64,000 nt of DNA from Ceratodon purpureus (taxonomy: Eukaryota > Streptophyta > Bryopsida > Pseudoditrichales > Ditrichaceae): NCBI GenBank assembly GCA_014871385.1, contig CM026424.1, forward strand, positions 7,059,320-7,123,319. Reading direction: 5' to 3'. The notes under the pieces are model-generated. The model saw nothing but the letters and a program-made list of their open reading frames with translations. It was not told the origin of the DNA and ran no database searches. A program made the position numbers and the translations under genes. Positions 48,113 through 59,334 of this stretch are shown piece after piece (the stretch's first letter is position 1; every line of letters starts with the position of its first letter).

Positions 48113-51100
48113 ATGCCCAAGTCACATCGGAGTGGGGGGTTAGGCTCCCCCAGTGAAGAAACCCAGGAGAGATCAGGGAAGAAGCGCAGAAAGAGTAAGA
48201 CGGGGTTGCGCTTGACGGACAGGAAGTATCAGAGTCAGAGCAAGAGTCAAAGCAAGGTTGTTCGTTCAGTAAGCTCGATTCTCAGGGACTCGAGATCCAA
48301 GATTGAAGGGTGTCCGAGCGTCAACACTGGAGGATCGGCCACGAAAGTTAGCAGCAATCACTTCGTCGACGGGCAAATGACGGTGGCCGTCTCAAGGAGG
48401 GTGTTCAGCGATCTACACGCCAGTTCCATTCTTCAGCCGCGACATTCTGATGTAAGCTTGTCAGCACGATGTCTTGGTACGTTCTAGACGCAGCTGTAGC
48501 ATCATGATTGATCAGCGAGATTTTTGCTAGCCAGTGCCAGGTCGGGATCAAGTACTCGTAGGACTGGTTTGCGGCATCAGAATAGTGAGTGGTGTGATCG
48601 TCATGATAAGTGTTTTATGGTTTAATAGTTTGCCGTCGCAATTTTCATGGTACGCTGGGCGTAGAGGAGGGAGTGGTTGTTGTCATCATCCAACCGGGTT
48701 GAAGCCGGCCGCGGTGTGTACTAATGGCTTATGAGGGTTTTAAAAGTTTGTAGGTTCTTGGCATGCATCACAGTCATTGTCATACTTAACTTTGAGTAGG
48801 AAGTTGGTGCGGTCATCATTGTAGTTAGCTGTAGGAATTGATAGTTGTCGCGTTTAGGGTAGAGTGGGGGCCGCCGCGAGCAGGAAGTGTGGCTTAGAAG
48901 CTAATCGTGGAAAGGGTGTGAGCAAGAAGTGTGACTTAGAAGCCTCTCGAGGCAAGGGAGTGAGCACGCATAAATTGACAGACGGGAACCCTTGCTCTTC
49001 AGTTTCCTGAGGGTTGCGGTGTTGGAGGTCGGAGATGCAAGGAGGGGGTTTGGAGTGAGGTTCTTTGGTAGGTTAAGGGTATGCTGAAATGGTGTAAGTA
49101 TAGGTTTTGAGAGGGTCTGAGAGGGGCGGCTTCAGAGCACATCTCCATCTGGGTTGCCGTTGCAAGGTTTAGGTGGATAGTGCGAGGTCTGAATTATTGT
49201 GGCCGAGAAGGGTTTGTGGGTGTCAAGAGCGGCGTTTTTTCAAGGCTTTAATCATTGGGAGTGCACAACAACTAGTGACGGATTGCCGTATAATACGCAT
49301 TACATCTGTAAGTGTTGCTTAGGGTTTTTGTGACTTCTTAGGGTTTATGATGTTATGCTTCGCATTTGGGTGTATTTGTTGTGCTCTGAAATGCGGCCTT
49401 CTATTGACTTGCATGTAACGTGCCTCTACCTTGCAGGGCGCGATGAGCACTTCCCACGATATGGTAGACCCGGCCACAGAGGCAGTGAAGAGCGTGATAG
49501 ACGATATTCCTAGAGGTTCCTTCATGGACGAGGATATGGGTAGTTCGCAACCTCCCATCCGTAATGGCAGAGCCCCACCAAAAGTAAACTTTATGGGCTC
49601 CTTGCTCGAAGGAGATGATGAAGTGGGCAAGGCGGGCTTCTCGAGCGAGCAGCAGGAGGAGGGCTCGCGTGAGCAGCAGGAGGACGGCTCGCGTGAGCAG
49701 CAGGAGGATGGCTCGCGTGAGCAGCCGGAGGAGGACTGGTTTCAGCAAGAACCCAGCAAGGACAAGGACAGCAAGGAGGATGACGATCAGACCGAGGATC
49801 AGACCCAAGTTGGTGATGGCGAAGCCGGCGCTGATACTCTATTGAGCCTTGGTGGGCAGGTGGGAGAGATTGAACCTCCTCGAAAGCCTGTGAATGTTCG
49901 GCAAGCATTCCGTCAATTCAGGGAGGAGTTGAAGCCGGACCCATACGCTGCATTACTCAAAATGCGCCGCAGACCTCACCAATATTCAATGATCAAGATT
50001 CCCTTATGCCGGTTAATCCCATGTGATTTCGTGCGTCCAGCAATGCAGAGTGATGTACAGAAGTTGCAAGCTGAGTTCTTCAACGGCATAAGACCCGGGT
50101 CTGGGGCATTTTATGTTGCAGATACATCGCACACGGGGGACGTCGCAAGTGTCACCGAGGAGATGAAGTCAGGATGGTGTAATGCTTGGAAGGTGTTGAA
50201 CGCTGCGTTCGAGGATGAGATCAGGCAGCACAGGGAGACAAAAGATCTTACAGGAAAGATGTTTTATGTCTTCGATGGTAACCACCGCACAAGGGCATGG
50301 CGGGAGTTCATCGAAGTGGAATACCCAGATGATCTTGAATGGGCTAAAGCAAACGGAAGGCCGGACTGTATTCTGCTCGATGTGAAGGGAAGCCGTGAAG
50401 CTCTAGTGACAGCAATGCATGCCATCAACAAGTGAGTCCTAAACTGTGCAAGAGTATTGTGTTTTCTCCGGATGTTGATGTTGGATATAATAACATGGAA
50501 ATTTAGAATCTTTGATATTAAAGAAGTGTGTGTTGTATTCGACACAGGGCCAATGAGGATGCTTACGTCAAAGAAAGGCTGCCGCACACTCTACACAAGA
50601 TACAGACGTACGGGCAAATGTCTGTGGAGGAGCTGGAAAGGAGTGGAATTCTAACGCCGGATCTTCTGGCGCGCACGAAGAGTTCAACTAAGAAGTCGTG
50701 GCACTCGATGCCTCAAGAAGTATTTGTGACGTTTTTACACAGCGTAAGTGTTATAAGAAATCAGTGCTGTCAATTCGTAATTGGATGATTCAAGTCCCGA
50801 GATGTTAATGGCACGTGGACTGAAACAGGCAACATTGGCCCAAGTCGCAGAGGAGGCTTCTCAAATTTGGATCAACGAGCACCCTGGTGATGATTCAGGG
50901 CACGAGATGAGGGCAGCTGTGGACAAGGCCGTGAAGGAAGCCAAGGATAGGCTGCAAACAAAGTTCAACAGAGAGCAAGCCGTTGCAAATCCAGTCCATG
51001 GCAAGGGATTTCAAAACGAGGTAAATACTTTGGAGTTGATCAATTGGGTTATTCTTTGAATATAGGACGTTAAAATTCGTGGTGATGAGTGGAAATTGAT

Positions 51101-54100
51101 CTCAAAAATGGTCTGTCGGATTGTTCTCTAAATCTTTGGACGTTCGGATTCCGAGGGGATGTGCCCATTTAGTTCGTAGAAATGATCTGTCGGATTCTTA
51201 TGAGAAATTTAGGATGTATAATTTCCAAGGGGATGTGCCCATTGAGCTCCTTTAAAATGATCTGTCGGATTCTTGGAAGAAAATTCGGACGTTCATATTC
51301 CGAGGGGATGTGCCCATTAAGTTCGAAGAAATGATCTGTCAGATTCTTATGAGAAATTTAGGATGTATAATTTCCAAGGGGATGTGCCCATCGAGCTCCT
51401 TTAAAATGATCTGTCGGATTCTTGGAAGAAATTTCGGACGTTCAATTTCCGAGGGGATGTGCCCATTAAGTTCGTAGAAATGATCTGTCGGATTCTTATG
51501 AGAAATTTTTGATGTTCAATTTCCAAGGGGATGTGCCCATTGAGCTCCTTCAAAATGATCTGTCGGATTCTTGGAAGAAATTTCGGACGTTCAATTTCCG
51601 AGGGGATGTGCCCATTAGGTTCGTAGAAATGATCTGTCGGATTCTTATGAGAAATTTTTGATGTTCAATTTCCAAGGGGATGTGCCCATTGAGCTCCTTT
51701 AAAATGATCTGTCGGATTCTTGGAAGAAATTTCGGACGTTCAATTTCCGAGGGGATGTGCCCATTAAGTTCGTAGAAATGATCTGTCGGATTCTTATGAG
51801 AAATTTTTGATGTTCAATTTCCAAGGGGATGTGCCCATTGAGCTCCTTTAAAATGATCTGTCGGATTCTTGGAAGAAATTTCGGACGTTCGATTTCCGAG
51901 GGGATGTGCCCATTAAGTTCGTAGAAATGATCTGTCGGATTCTTATGAGAAATTTCGGACGTTCAAATTCCGAGGGGATGTGCCCAATGAGCTCGCGGAA
52001 ATTTTCTAAAAAATCCGACAGATCGATTTATAACACTCATGGTAGCAAGGTACCACAGAGATTTTACATACGTTTAGATGATTTGGATCAATTATTTGCA
52101 CTAAGATGTGTTTTTTTAGTAATTTTAAGGAAAATGTGCCTCAAAATGCGAAAAATACCGAAGTACCCTGGAATGTTTGAGTCGAGAAATCATCTTTAGA
52201 ATCCGACAGATGGTTTTTCTGTGTACATTTACCTAGGTACTCTGGGAAACTAGTCGCAAGAAATTATCTCTAGAATCCGACAGATGGTTTTCGAGTGTCA
52301 ATCATCTCAAGGTACCTTGTCAAGTTGGTGATAGCAAACAAGTTTAGAAATCCGACAGATGATTTTATTGTTTCCATTTACCTGGGTACTCTGGAATTTT
52401 TCTCCGAAGAAGTAATCTCTAAAATGTGTCAGATGATTTTAATGTGTCGATTACCGCAGGGTACTCTGTCAAGTTGGAGAATTTAGATTAGCTCTGAAAT
52501 CCGACATATGGTTTTGATTGTGTCAAATTACCTTGGTACTGTGGGAAGTAAGACAGTAGAAATAATCTCTGAAATTAGACTGTTGAATTCAATGTGGCCA
52601 ATTCCTCAAGGTACGTCAGGAAATTAGATATCGTAAACAATCTAAAACCTATGACAGATGGTTTATTTGTGTCAATCTACCTAGATACCTTGGAAACTTG
52701 GAGACATGAAATAATCTCAAAAATCCGACAGACGATATTGATGTGTCGACTTCCGCAAGGTACCTTGTCAAGTTGGCGATCAAAAATCATCTCTGAAATC
52801 GGACAGAGAATTATTTTGTGTTCACCTAGCTAGGTATTGTGGACTATATGACTGAAGAAATATTCTCTGAAATCCGTTTCATGATTTTTATGTTTCGAAT
52901 ACCCCAAGGTACCTCGGAAACTTAGCATTGATAAATCATCTGTCTCATCCGATAGATGAAATCTATATCGTATTCTTTACATGGTACTGTGTTGCATTCG
53001 TATGACAGATCAGCTGTTGGACCCTTTAGCGGTGATCTAACACACTTTCTATGAAAGAAAATGATGATTTTACATAGATAGTTAATGCTCTGTTATGAGG
53101 AAATTTGGTATTCGATGCAATGATGTCTCTCAGATTCTAATCTTCACTAGTCTGATTACTTGGGATGCTGTTGAGTTTCAGATCAAAAGACATTATGATC
53201 GGCACCAAACCAAGGTTGAGATGACCATCGACAAGCTCCAAGCAATTGCAACATCTGAGGTGTCGGCCAAAACAAAAGCGAAATGGCTGAGGTGGTAGAA
53301 CGGGTCGGCGAGTTCAAGGAAAACATTGAAGTTTCCACCATCACCTTGCTCAATTGAAGTGCTTAACCCCTGGATTACAAAAGCTGCATTTTAGGCAAAC
53401 GTAAGTGTATTTCATTATTTCTAGAACTCTGGGTTGTTACACTGATTCGAGGTTATAGCCGATGGCGTCCTCTTTAGTTATTTGTGTCTCACTCTTAAGT
53501 TGATGGTTTTGTATCAGTTGGAAGACGAAGTCGAGAAAGAGTGCCTCAACTGGTTGGCAACCAGTTCCGATTCAGAGGAAGACGTCAACTCGAAGCGCAC
53601 TCCTATGGCCGAGTACATCGAGAAGTGGCGTGTGCTCCTATGGGAGAAGGCATACTTGTCGTTCTTCACGGGAGCTAATGTGTATTCGAAGTCGCAACCA
53701 TTCAATTCCCAACCAGGGACTGACATGGCTTGGAAGCGATGTCTGTATCGGTACTTTAAGCGGGAGCTCATCCCAGCTGGTGTGGTAAAGAGTATACCAC
53801 CTCCGTGGTTCAGCTGGACGGAGACATCGAATTCCGAGTTCATCTTCACAACCAACCAGCGGAAGATGTTCAATTTGAACCATCTGATTGAGTGCTGCTG
53901 GTATATCGAGTGCCCAAAGTCATTTGTAACTGCTGAGGAGAAGGCTGTAAGGGAGATGTTTACCAAGAGGAAAGATGGGGATGACGACACCCATGATATT
54001 TCAGATGAAGCACTTCCTGCTCAGGATGCAGAGCCAGAACAGGATACACAAGTCGTTTCGACATCCACTGGTGCGGGGGATGCGAACACAAAGAAACGGA

Positions 54101-55679
54101 AGAGGGGAGCGAAGTCGGCATCGAAGGAGTCCCACCAGGAACCAGTGAAGAAGAGGAGCAGGGGGAAGAAGTCGGACCCAGCGACTGTTGAGCCGAATGG
54201 TGCGGAGAATGGGACATTCTCTCCAAGGATTGGACATGCTGAGAAGCCAGACGTCAGCGCACCTCAAGCAAGATGCCCTGTTCATGAGTTGATTCTGAAT
54301 GAATCAATAACTGAGTGGCAGAAGGCAAATCCTAGAATGAGGTTGAAAAGCATGCCAAAGGCTTTCAACGACATGGTCCAGTGGATTCGGAGCGTCACCC
54401 CTCAACGGGTCCGGATGAAGGACGGGAAGAGTGTTCGGGGGGGTGGATTGGCAGATCTCATTATCATTGATATTCCGGAGGGTCTACCGGTCCCTGGTAT
54501 ATCCGATGAGGACGAGATTCCAGATTGGAACAGCAGAGGCGACAATTACCTTGCAGCCGTCTTTGGCTTTGTTAAACTCGTTCTCCAAGACCAGGGGTGT
54601 GTGATCATTATCCATCCGGATGACAATGGCGAAATTGAGGACGAGATTCGTGATTTTCATCAAGTGGTTGAATTGAAGTCTGAGAGGTCGTGGACAGGCA
54701 TCAATAGATTGCTTCTTCGCTCCGCGAAAATAAGCGGCATGACAACATGCTTCTTTAAGGTGCAACTTCTTACATTATCCTCGAATAACAGCTTTGACTT
54801 CAGACCGACACCCGAGGATTACAAGAAAAAGAGCATCGACATCGTTGACCGTGATGTCATCCTAAATTGGGTTACGCTGGAGCAACAGACGATGCGCAAG
54901 GAGGTGCCATGGCGAGGAGCGAGGGAGAAAGACGTGCTGTTCATCGAGAGCTTAATCAGAGCCACCACCGACCCTGGTGACGTCGTCGTCGATATCGGCG
55001 CCGGAACGGGTAAGTCTCGTCGTTTTTTTACATGCGAGGTAACTTTGAACAAGGCCTTTTTTTTGGAATTCGAAACTACTAAAATCTAACAAAGAGGCAC
55101 TCAATTGTATCAGGTGCATCAATCAAAGCATGCCGGCAGTCAGGACGGAACATAGTCGCGCTTGAGGATGATCAGGAGCTGTATACAGAAGTCCTTAAGA
55201 AGATGGCCCTGCCGCCACTGCCTCTACCAAAGGCGGATGCATCTCATGTACCGATGAAGCCAATGATCGAAAAAGACGTGGTGGCCACTCCTAAGCCGGT
55301 GAATAAATTCATCGCCATGATGACCGAGGAAAGCGACGACGAGTAAGTGAGTATTCCAATGAACATTTTTTAACTGAGACATTTTGAATTGACATGGATT
55401 TTTGTACAATATGAATCTGTTTTTTGATACGGTTGTTGTCGCAGACCGCTAAGTCCGCGTTCCGGGGGGATAATTAACGAGTGCATCAAGAAGATTGCAC
55501 TATCACCTGATCTGCTGCGGCTTCCAGAGTATGCCGAGCTAGGGGCTCAATTTCAAGCTAATGTGGAGTCTCCCAGAATGAAAAAATTTACGCGTAGAAA
55601 ATACGATGGTCGAGTCCTAAACTTTGTGGATATTGAAGCCGAAGTTGTTACTCATAGCATTCTTGTTGATCCTGAGTAA
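48113..55679 (+). CDS. ParB-like domain fused to a DNA methyltransferase-like domain, eight exons
   Basis: Proposed exons are 48113-48451, 49437-50431, 50548-50743, 50829-51020, 53182-53400, 53518-55009, 55114-55342 and 55445-55679; every junction is GT-AG and phases agree, for about 1,298 codons. Exons 2-3 hold a ParB-type domain: KIPLCRLIP near its start and the DGNHRTRAW motif at about residue 393. Before it lies a tandem 8-residue EQQEDGSR repeat (49648-49740). Exon 6 has two basic nuclear-localisation-like stretches (KKRKRG, KKRSRGKK), then a methyltransferase fold in the order motif IV before motif I: ADLIIIDIPEGLPVPG (residue 965 on; 54469) and VVVDIGAGTGASIKACR with ALEDD after it (about 1136-1160), the layout of ParB-methyltransferase fusions known from phages. 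Motif IV reads DIPE where active enzymes have D/N-PP-Y/F/W. Exon 5 contains two in-frame TAG codons (53296, 53392) at positions where elements 1 and 2 have Trp; it is 219 bp and phase 0 on both sides, so skipping it keeps the frame. Exon joining across the array is inferred; two separate genes are possible. Confidence 0.7.
51090..53010. repeat. Phased 74-75 bp array with an orientation switch
   Basis: In the left half TCTGTCGGA starts at 51112, 51186, 51261, 51335, 51410, 51484, 51559, 51633, 51708, 51782, 51857 and 51931: strict alternation of 74 and 75 bp, i.e. a 149-bp dimer with alternating A and B subunits. The B subunit has TTGGAAGAAATTTCGGACG and both carry GGGGATGTGCCCATT. After 52000 the same motif appears inverted (TCCGACAGA and variants) at 52014, then 52202, 52276, 52351, 52425, 52500, 52574, 52650, 52724, 52799, 52873 and 52948, in the same period but with more diverged units containing GGTACC-like words. 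The array occupies the intron between the ParB-like and methyltransferase-like exons. Confidence 0.95.
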
Positions 55680-56230
55680 TCGTTACTTTACACGTAAATG
55701 AATTTTGGATTTCTAGTTATTCCTTATGTTCTATGGATTTTCAATGATGCAGTTTTTCATTTCAACAATACTGCCTATTTATTTAATATGCATAATAGTA
55801 ATTGATTTGAATGAACTCTGTCCCTCATTGCAATGATTAGATACTTCTTTATAAGACCGTCTTTACTCTTTTCAAAATTCATGCTACTACTGAAATAGCA
55901 GACTCAATCTTATTTGTTCATTTGTTGATATGCTGTTTTGTTACTAATATTGTGGGCACTATCTCTTAATTTTTTGATATTCTGTTTCTACTATCTTCAA
56001 TAGTAAGTTATCTCTCTCTTGCATTTTCAATCAATTGTAACAAAATTTAAAAATTCATTCAACCGAGCTCGTGTTAATATCACAATTTATATTTGAAAAA
56101 ATATAAATATTAATTGATATGTATACTTCGATTATTTAAATTCTAATAAACCAATGCGCACAATTCTTATGGATTAAATTTGGATCCGGGAGTAGGTTAC
56201 CAAATGTCCGTCATGTATAATCGCATGCAG
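55680..56230. other. AT-rich downstream region of the methyltransferase gene
   Basis: This is the probable 3' UTR followed by AT-rich DNA. No ORF or repeat was seen. Confidence 0.5.
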
Positions 56231-56470
56231 TTCATTTGAAAACGCCCATAACCGCAAGTCGATATCCTATTTCCGGGCCACACCTACCACCGACCCCGGT
56301 GGTTTCCTCGGCTCCCAAAAATCATGTGTCGGATCCGTCAGTTGCTTTTGGCTTGGGTGAAGAACCGCCGGGGTCCATCACCCGCTTCGTTGCGTGCCCT
56401 ATCTAGTGCTTGGTTGTGCACATGGTTTTACCTGCGCGGTTCGGCACATGGTTGCTATTGCAATTGATCT
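56231..56470 (+). promoter_or_regulatory. Dyad-containing promoter module P2
   Basis: The module contains TGTCGGATCCGTCA at 56327-56340, then TTTTGGCTTGG and, 30 bp on, CCGCCGGGGT. The same order of blocks is seen in P3. No gene follows before P3, so P2 may be an orphan or decayed copy. Confidence 0.55.
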
Positions 56471-57290
56471 TACAATATTTTGCTGCTCATCCGATCAATC
56501 TCTCATTCTTTTATCCGTTTCACTTTTATTTATTTTCCTCTTTTATTATCAAAGCTAGCCATTCATAAACAAAATCCATTTAATTATAAATTGCAAATCT
56601 ATTGAATTCATTAATTGAACCTTCTAATCATTCAATCAATGATGCTTTATATTCCCGATTCAACCTTGCCGTCTCTCTAATATGCATTATTCTTCTATTC
56701 TATAATCCCTGCATTTGTGCATTCTCCTCCTGTTTTTATTAGTCCTTTTTGGATATCTTTTTTTTCTGACTCACCTTAATCATTCTTTCTTACATTCATT
56801 CTCTTAATTGCTTAATCGTCAAATGTATTGATCTCTCATCTTTTGATGCCTATAATATATTATTCATGTTGTAATGTTTCCAGTCTTGTTTCATGTTTCA
56901 AGTCTTGGTATTGGATGCTTTATGTTATTTAATTGATAATCCTTATCCTTATCTTCTATCCTATTAATAGTCTGTTCTTTTTAATCGTCTTTTACTTGTG
57001 AACTCCCTCTTGCAATTTTTATCAATTGTAACAGTATTCTTGAATTCAATGTTTACGCCTTTCTATCACCATTTTATTTTTTAAATTACCTGCTCTAAAT
57101 ATTTCTGTAACTCTTTTCTTATTTATTTTTCTAACTAAATTTTATTATACATTTTGTAATAATCATCTAATACACGCACGCTTAGTATGTCTCATGTTTT
57201 TCTGATTGAAACAATTTGTTTCTTCGAGTGGGTTATCTAATGTCTTCTACAGGCGAACCGCAAGTCGCAATGCTGTATCCATACCTCCGT
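56471..57290. other. AT-rich spacer between promoter modules P2 and P3
   Basis: Pyrimidine-rich on the plus strand, without an ORF or repeat that can be supported. Confidence 0.4.
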
Positions 57291-57600
57291 TGCTGTAACA
57301 TAATGCCCATGACCGCTAGTCGCAACCCCATATCCGCATGGCACCTGCCCCTGACCCCGGCGGTTCTCATGAAGCGCCTAAACCTAGTGTCAAATCCGTC
57401 AGATGGTTCTGGCTTGCGAGAATTTCCGCCGGGGTGTTCATCAGCGCCGTTCTTTGCTTAATTATGTTCGCGGTTTGGCACTTGGTTTCTTCTGCGCAGT
57501 TTCAGGTGGTTCAAGCCGCCGCGGCCCTCGTGCACAGACTTCATACTATAAATAACCATTCACTTCACAAAGTTTGTCACCTTCTTTTCGATCCTTCTCG
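57291..57600 (+). promoter_or_regulatory. Promoter module P3 and leader exon of the CTD-heptad gene
   Basis: TGTCAAATCCGTCA (57388-57401), TTCTGGCTTG and CCGCCGGGGT follow one another as in P2. A TATA-like CTATAAATAA lies at about 57546, about 150 bp after the dyad. The leader ends in CCTTCTCG at 57600 with a GTGAGT donor at 57601. The module P5 has the same leader end (CTTTCTCG before GTGCGT). Confidence 0.65.
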
Positions 57601-57705
57601 GTGAGTCTCATTCTCTACGCTTTTCTGTTGTTCACTATTATTGACTTATTGTTAATTCCTCCTCTCCTAGCCTCGCATTTGTATATTTGCACTTGTGTTC
57701 GTGCG

Positions 57706-58376
57706 CTTACAATATGGCTATGGAGGTGGGGGGCCGAGGCTCAAGAGGGCCGAAGCATCCTCTCCCGGCCTCGCATTTCTCTGTTTCTTTGTGTGTGTGG
57801 TTACCCAATATGGCTATGGAGGAGGGGGGCCGAGGCTCAAGGGGGCCGAAGCATCCTCTCCCGGCCTCGCATTTCTCTGTTTCTTTGTGTGTGTGGTTAC
57901 CCAATATGGCTATGGAGGAGGGGGGCCGAGGCTCAAGGGGGCCGAAGCATCCTCTCCCGGCCTCGCATTTCTCTGTTTCTTTGTGTGTGTGGTTACCCAA
58001 TATGGCTATGGAGGAGGGGGGCCGAGGCTCAAGGGGGCCGAAGCATCCTCTCCCGGCCTCGCATTTCTCTGTTTCTTTGTGTGTGTGGTTACCCAATATG
58101 GCTATGGAGGAGGGGGGCCGAGGCTCAAGGGGGCCGAAGCATCCTCTCCCGGCCTCGCATTTCTCTGTTTCTTTGTGTGTGTGGTTACCCAATATGGCTA
58201 TGGAGGAGGGGGGCCGAGGCTCAAGGGGGCCGAAGCATCCTCTCACGACCTCGCATTTCTCTGTGTCTTTGTGTGTGAGGTCACCCAATGTTGCTATGAA
58301 TGTGGGGGGCCGAGGCGCAGAAGGGCCGATGCATCTCTCCCGGCCTCTCATTTCTCTGCTTCTTTGCTAGAAGAAT
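57706..58376 (+). repeat. 96-bp minisatellite, seven units
   Basis: TGGCTATGGAGG and variants start at 57715, 57811, 57907, 58003, 58099, 58195 and 58291, exactly 96 bp apart. Inner units are nearly identical; the outer ones are diverged. Because 96 is a multiple of three, long repetitive open frames exist in several reading frames and are not genes. The array lies in the leader intron of the CTD-heptad gene, and each unit ends in a pyrimidine-rich CATTTCTCTGTTTCTTT; only the last copy continues into CTAG, a usable acceptor at 58370. Confidence 0.95.
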
Positions 58377-58418
58377 GCTAGAAGAATGCTTTTAATTCTA
58401 ACACTCTTCACATTGGTT

Positions 58419-59048
58419 ATGCATAAGGAGGCCTCTGAGGATAATATGGGGAGCCGTAATCAAGTCCCGAATCCAGCAGAGACCGAGGTACTAAATTAAT
58501 AGTCACAAGACCTTGAACTGCACTGGTTTACATAGATGACTTCTGCCTCTCAATTATTTGCTTAACCTGTCATTTATGAGTGGAATTTAACCTTCTATTG
58601 ATTTCTTCTATTCTAGGAGTTTTCCGATTCTTCTGAGATGTCCATCTCCACCCCAATTCCGGTGATTAATGTCTCCGATCTCTCGGATTCATTTGATCAG
58701 CACTACTGTACCTGCGCCAGAGCAAGCCCCGACGGTTTAGGTAGAGGAACGTTCGAGGTCCATTCTCCAGAGTACATGCCTACTTCTCCAGTTTACATGC
58801 CTACATCCCCAGTGTATGAGCCTACCTCCCCGGGCTACATACCCACATCTCCTCCACAAGATTCCCCGCCGATGTCTCCTCCCTCTCCTTCCTCGCCTAT
58901 TAGAGTGAGGAGGCCAGCCCATGTGGTCTTTGCCCTTCCGGCAATACTGCCTTGCCCTAATCAACAAACCAGGCGATTTTGGAGGAGGCGCCGCAACTGG
59001 AATTGTAGACAGGCCCGGGAGTATTATAGTCGTGCATCACGTAGATGA
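58419..59048 (+). CDS. Small protein with four RNA polymerase II CTD-like heptads
   Basis: Exon 58419-58487 joins 58617-59048 in phase 0 (donor GTACTA, acceptor TTCTAG) to give 166 residues. Residues 76-103 are four heptads of the form Y-x-P-T-S-P-x (YMPTSPV twice, YEPTSPG, YIPTSPP; nucleotides 58773-58856), followed by a Ser-Pro-rich tract (SPPMSPPSPSSP) and an Arg-rich C-terminus (RRFWRRRR). The heptad of the largest RNA polymerase II subunit is YSPTSPS; position 2 differs here, so Ser2-type phosphorylation is absent while Thr4 and Ser5 positions are kept. The N-terminal part is acidic and Ser-rich. It could bind CTD-recognising factors such as capping, mRNA-processing or kinase complexes. 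It is expressed from P3 through a leader exon. No homologue is recognised; a fragment of the host polymerase gene is unlikely because the flanks are unrelated. Confidence 0.65.
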
Positions 59049-59334
59049 TCAATGAGTTGTTACAAAAGATGGCCCCATATACTCCTTGTTTAAAAATTTC
59101 ACTCATAAACATTGTATTAGATGCATATCTTTTATGAGCTAATTAATTATGCGGTTATTTTCTATGTTATCAAAGCTAGCATCTACCTTGCTTGATATAC
59201 ATTATGATATGAACACACTATTAGTAATAGATTGTATATATGAGTATGCTTGTTATTTCATCGATTTAATTTACTGTAAAAATATTAAAATGACTAAGCT
59301 ACAGATTTTTTGAATATTGGTATATAAAATATTC
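59049..59334. other. 3' region of the CTD-heptad gene
   Basis: AT-rich DNA up to the right inverted repeat of element 3; presumably 3' UTR and spacer. Confidence 0.4.

Noticed and set aside
51090-53010. CRISPR-like array
   Set aside because: Regular spacing suggested it, but whole units are repeated rather than short repeats with unique spacers, the motif inverts midway, and the genome is eukaryotic.
57574-58381. Long open frames over the 96-bp repeat on both strands
   Set aside because: The unit length is a multiple of three and free of stops in several frames, so the frames are artefacts of the minisatellite.
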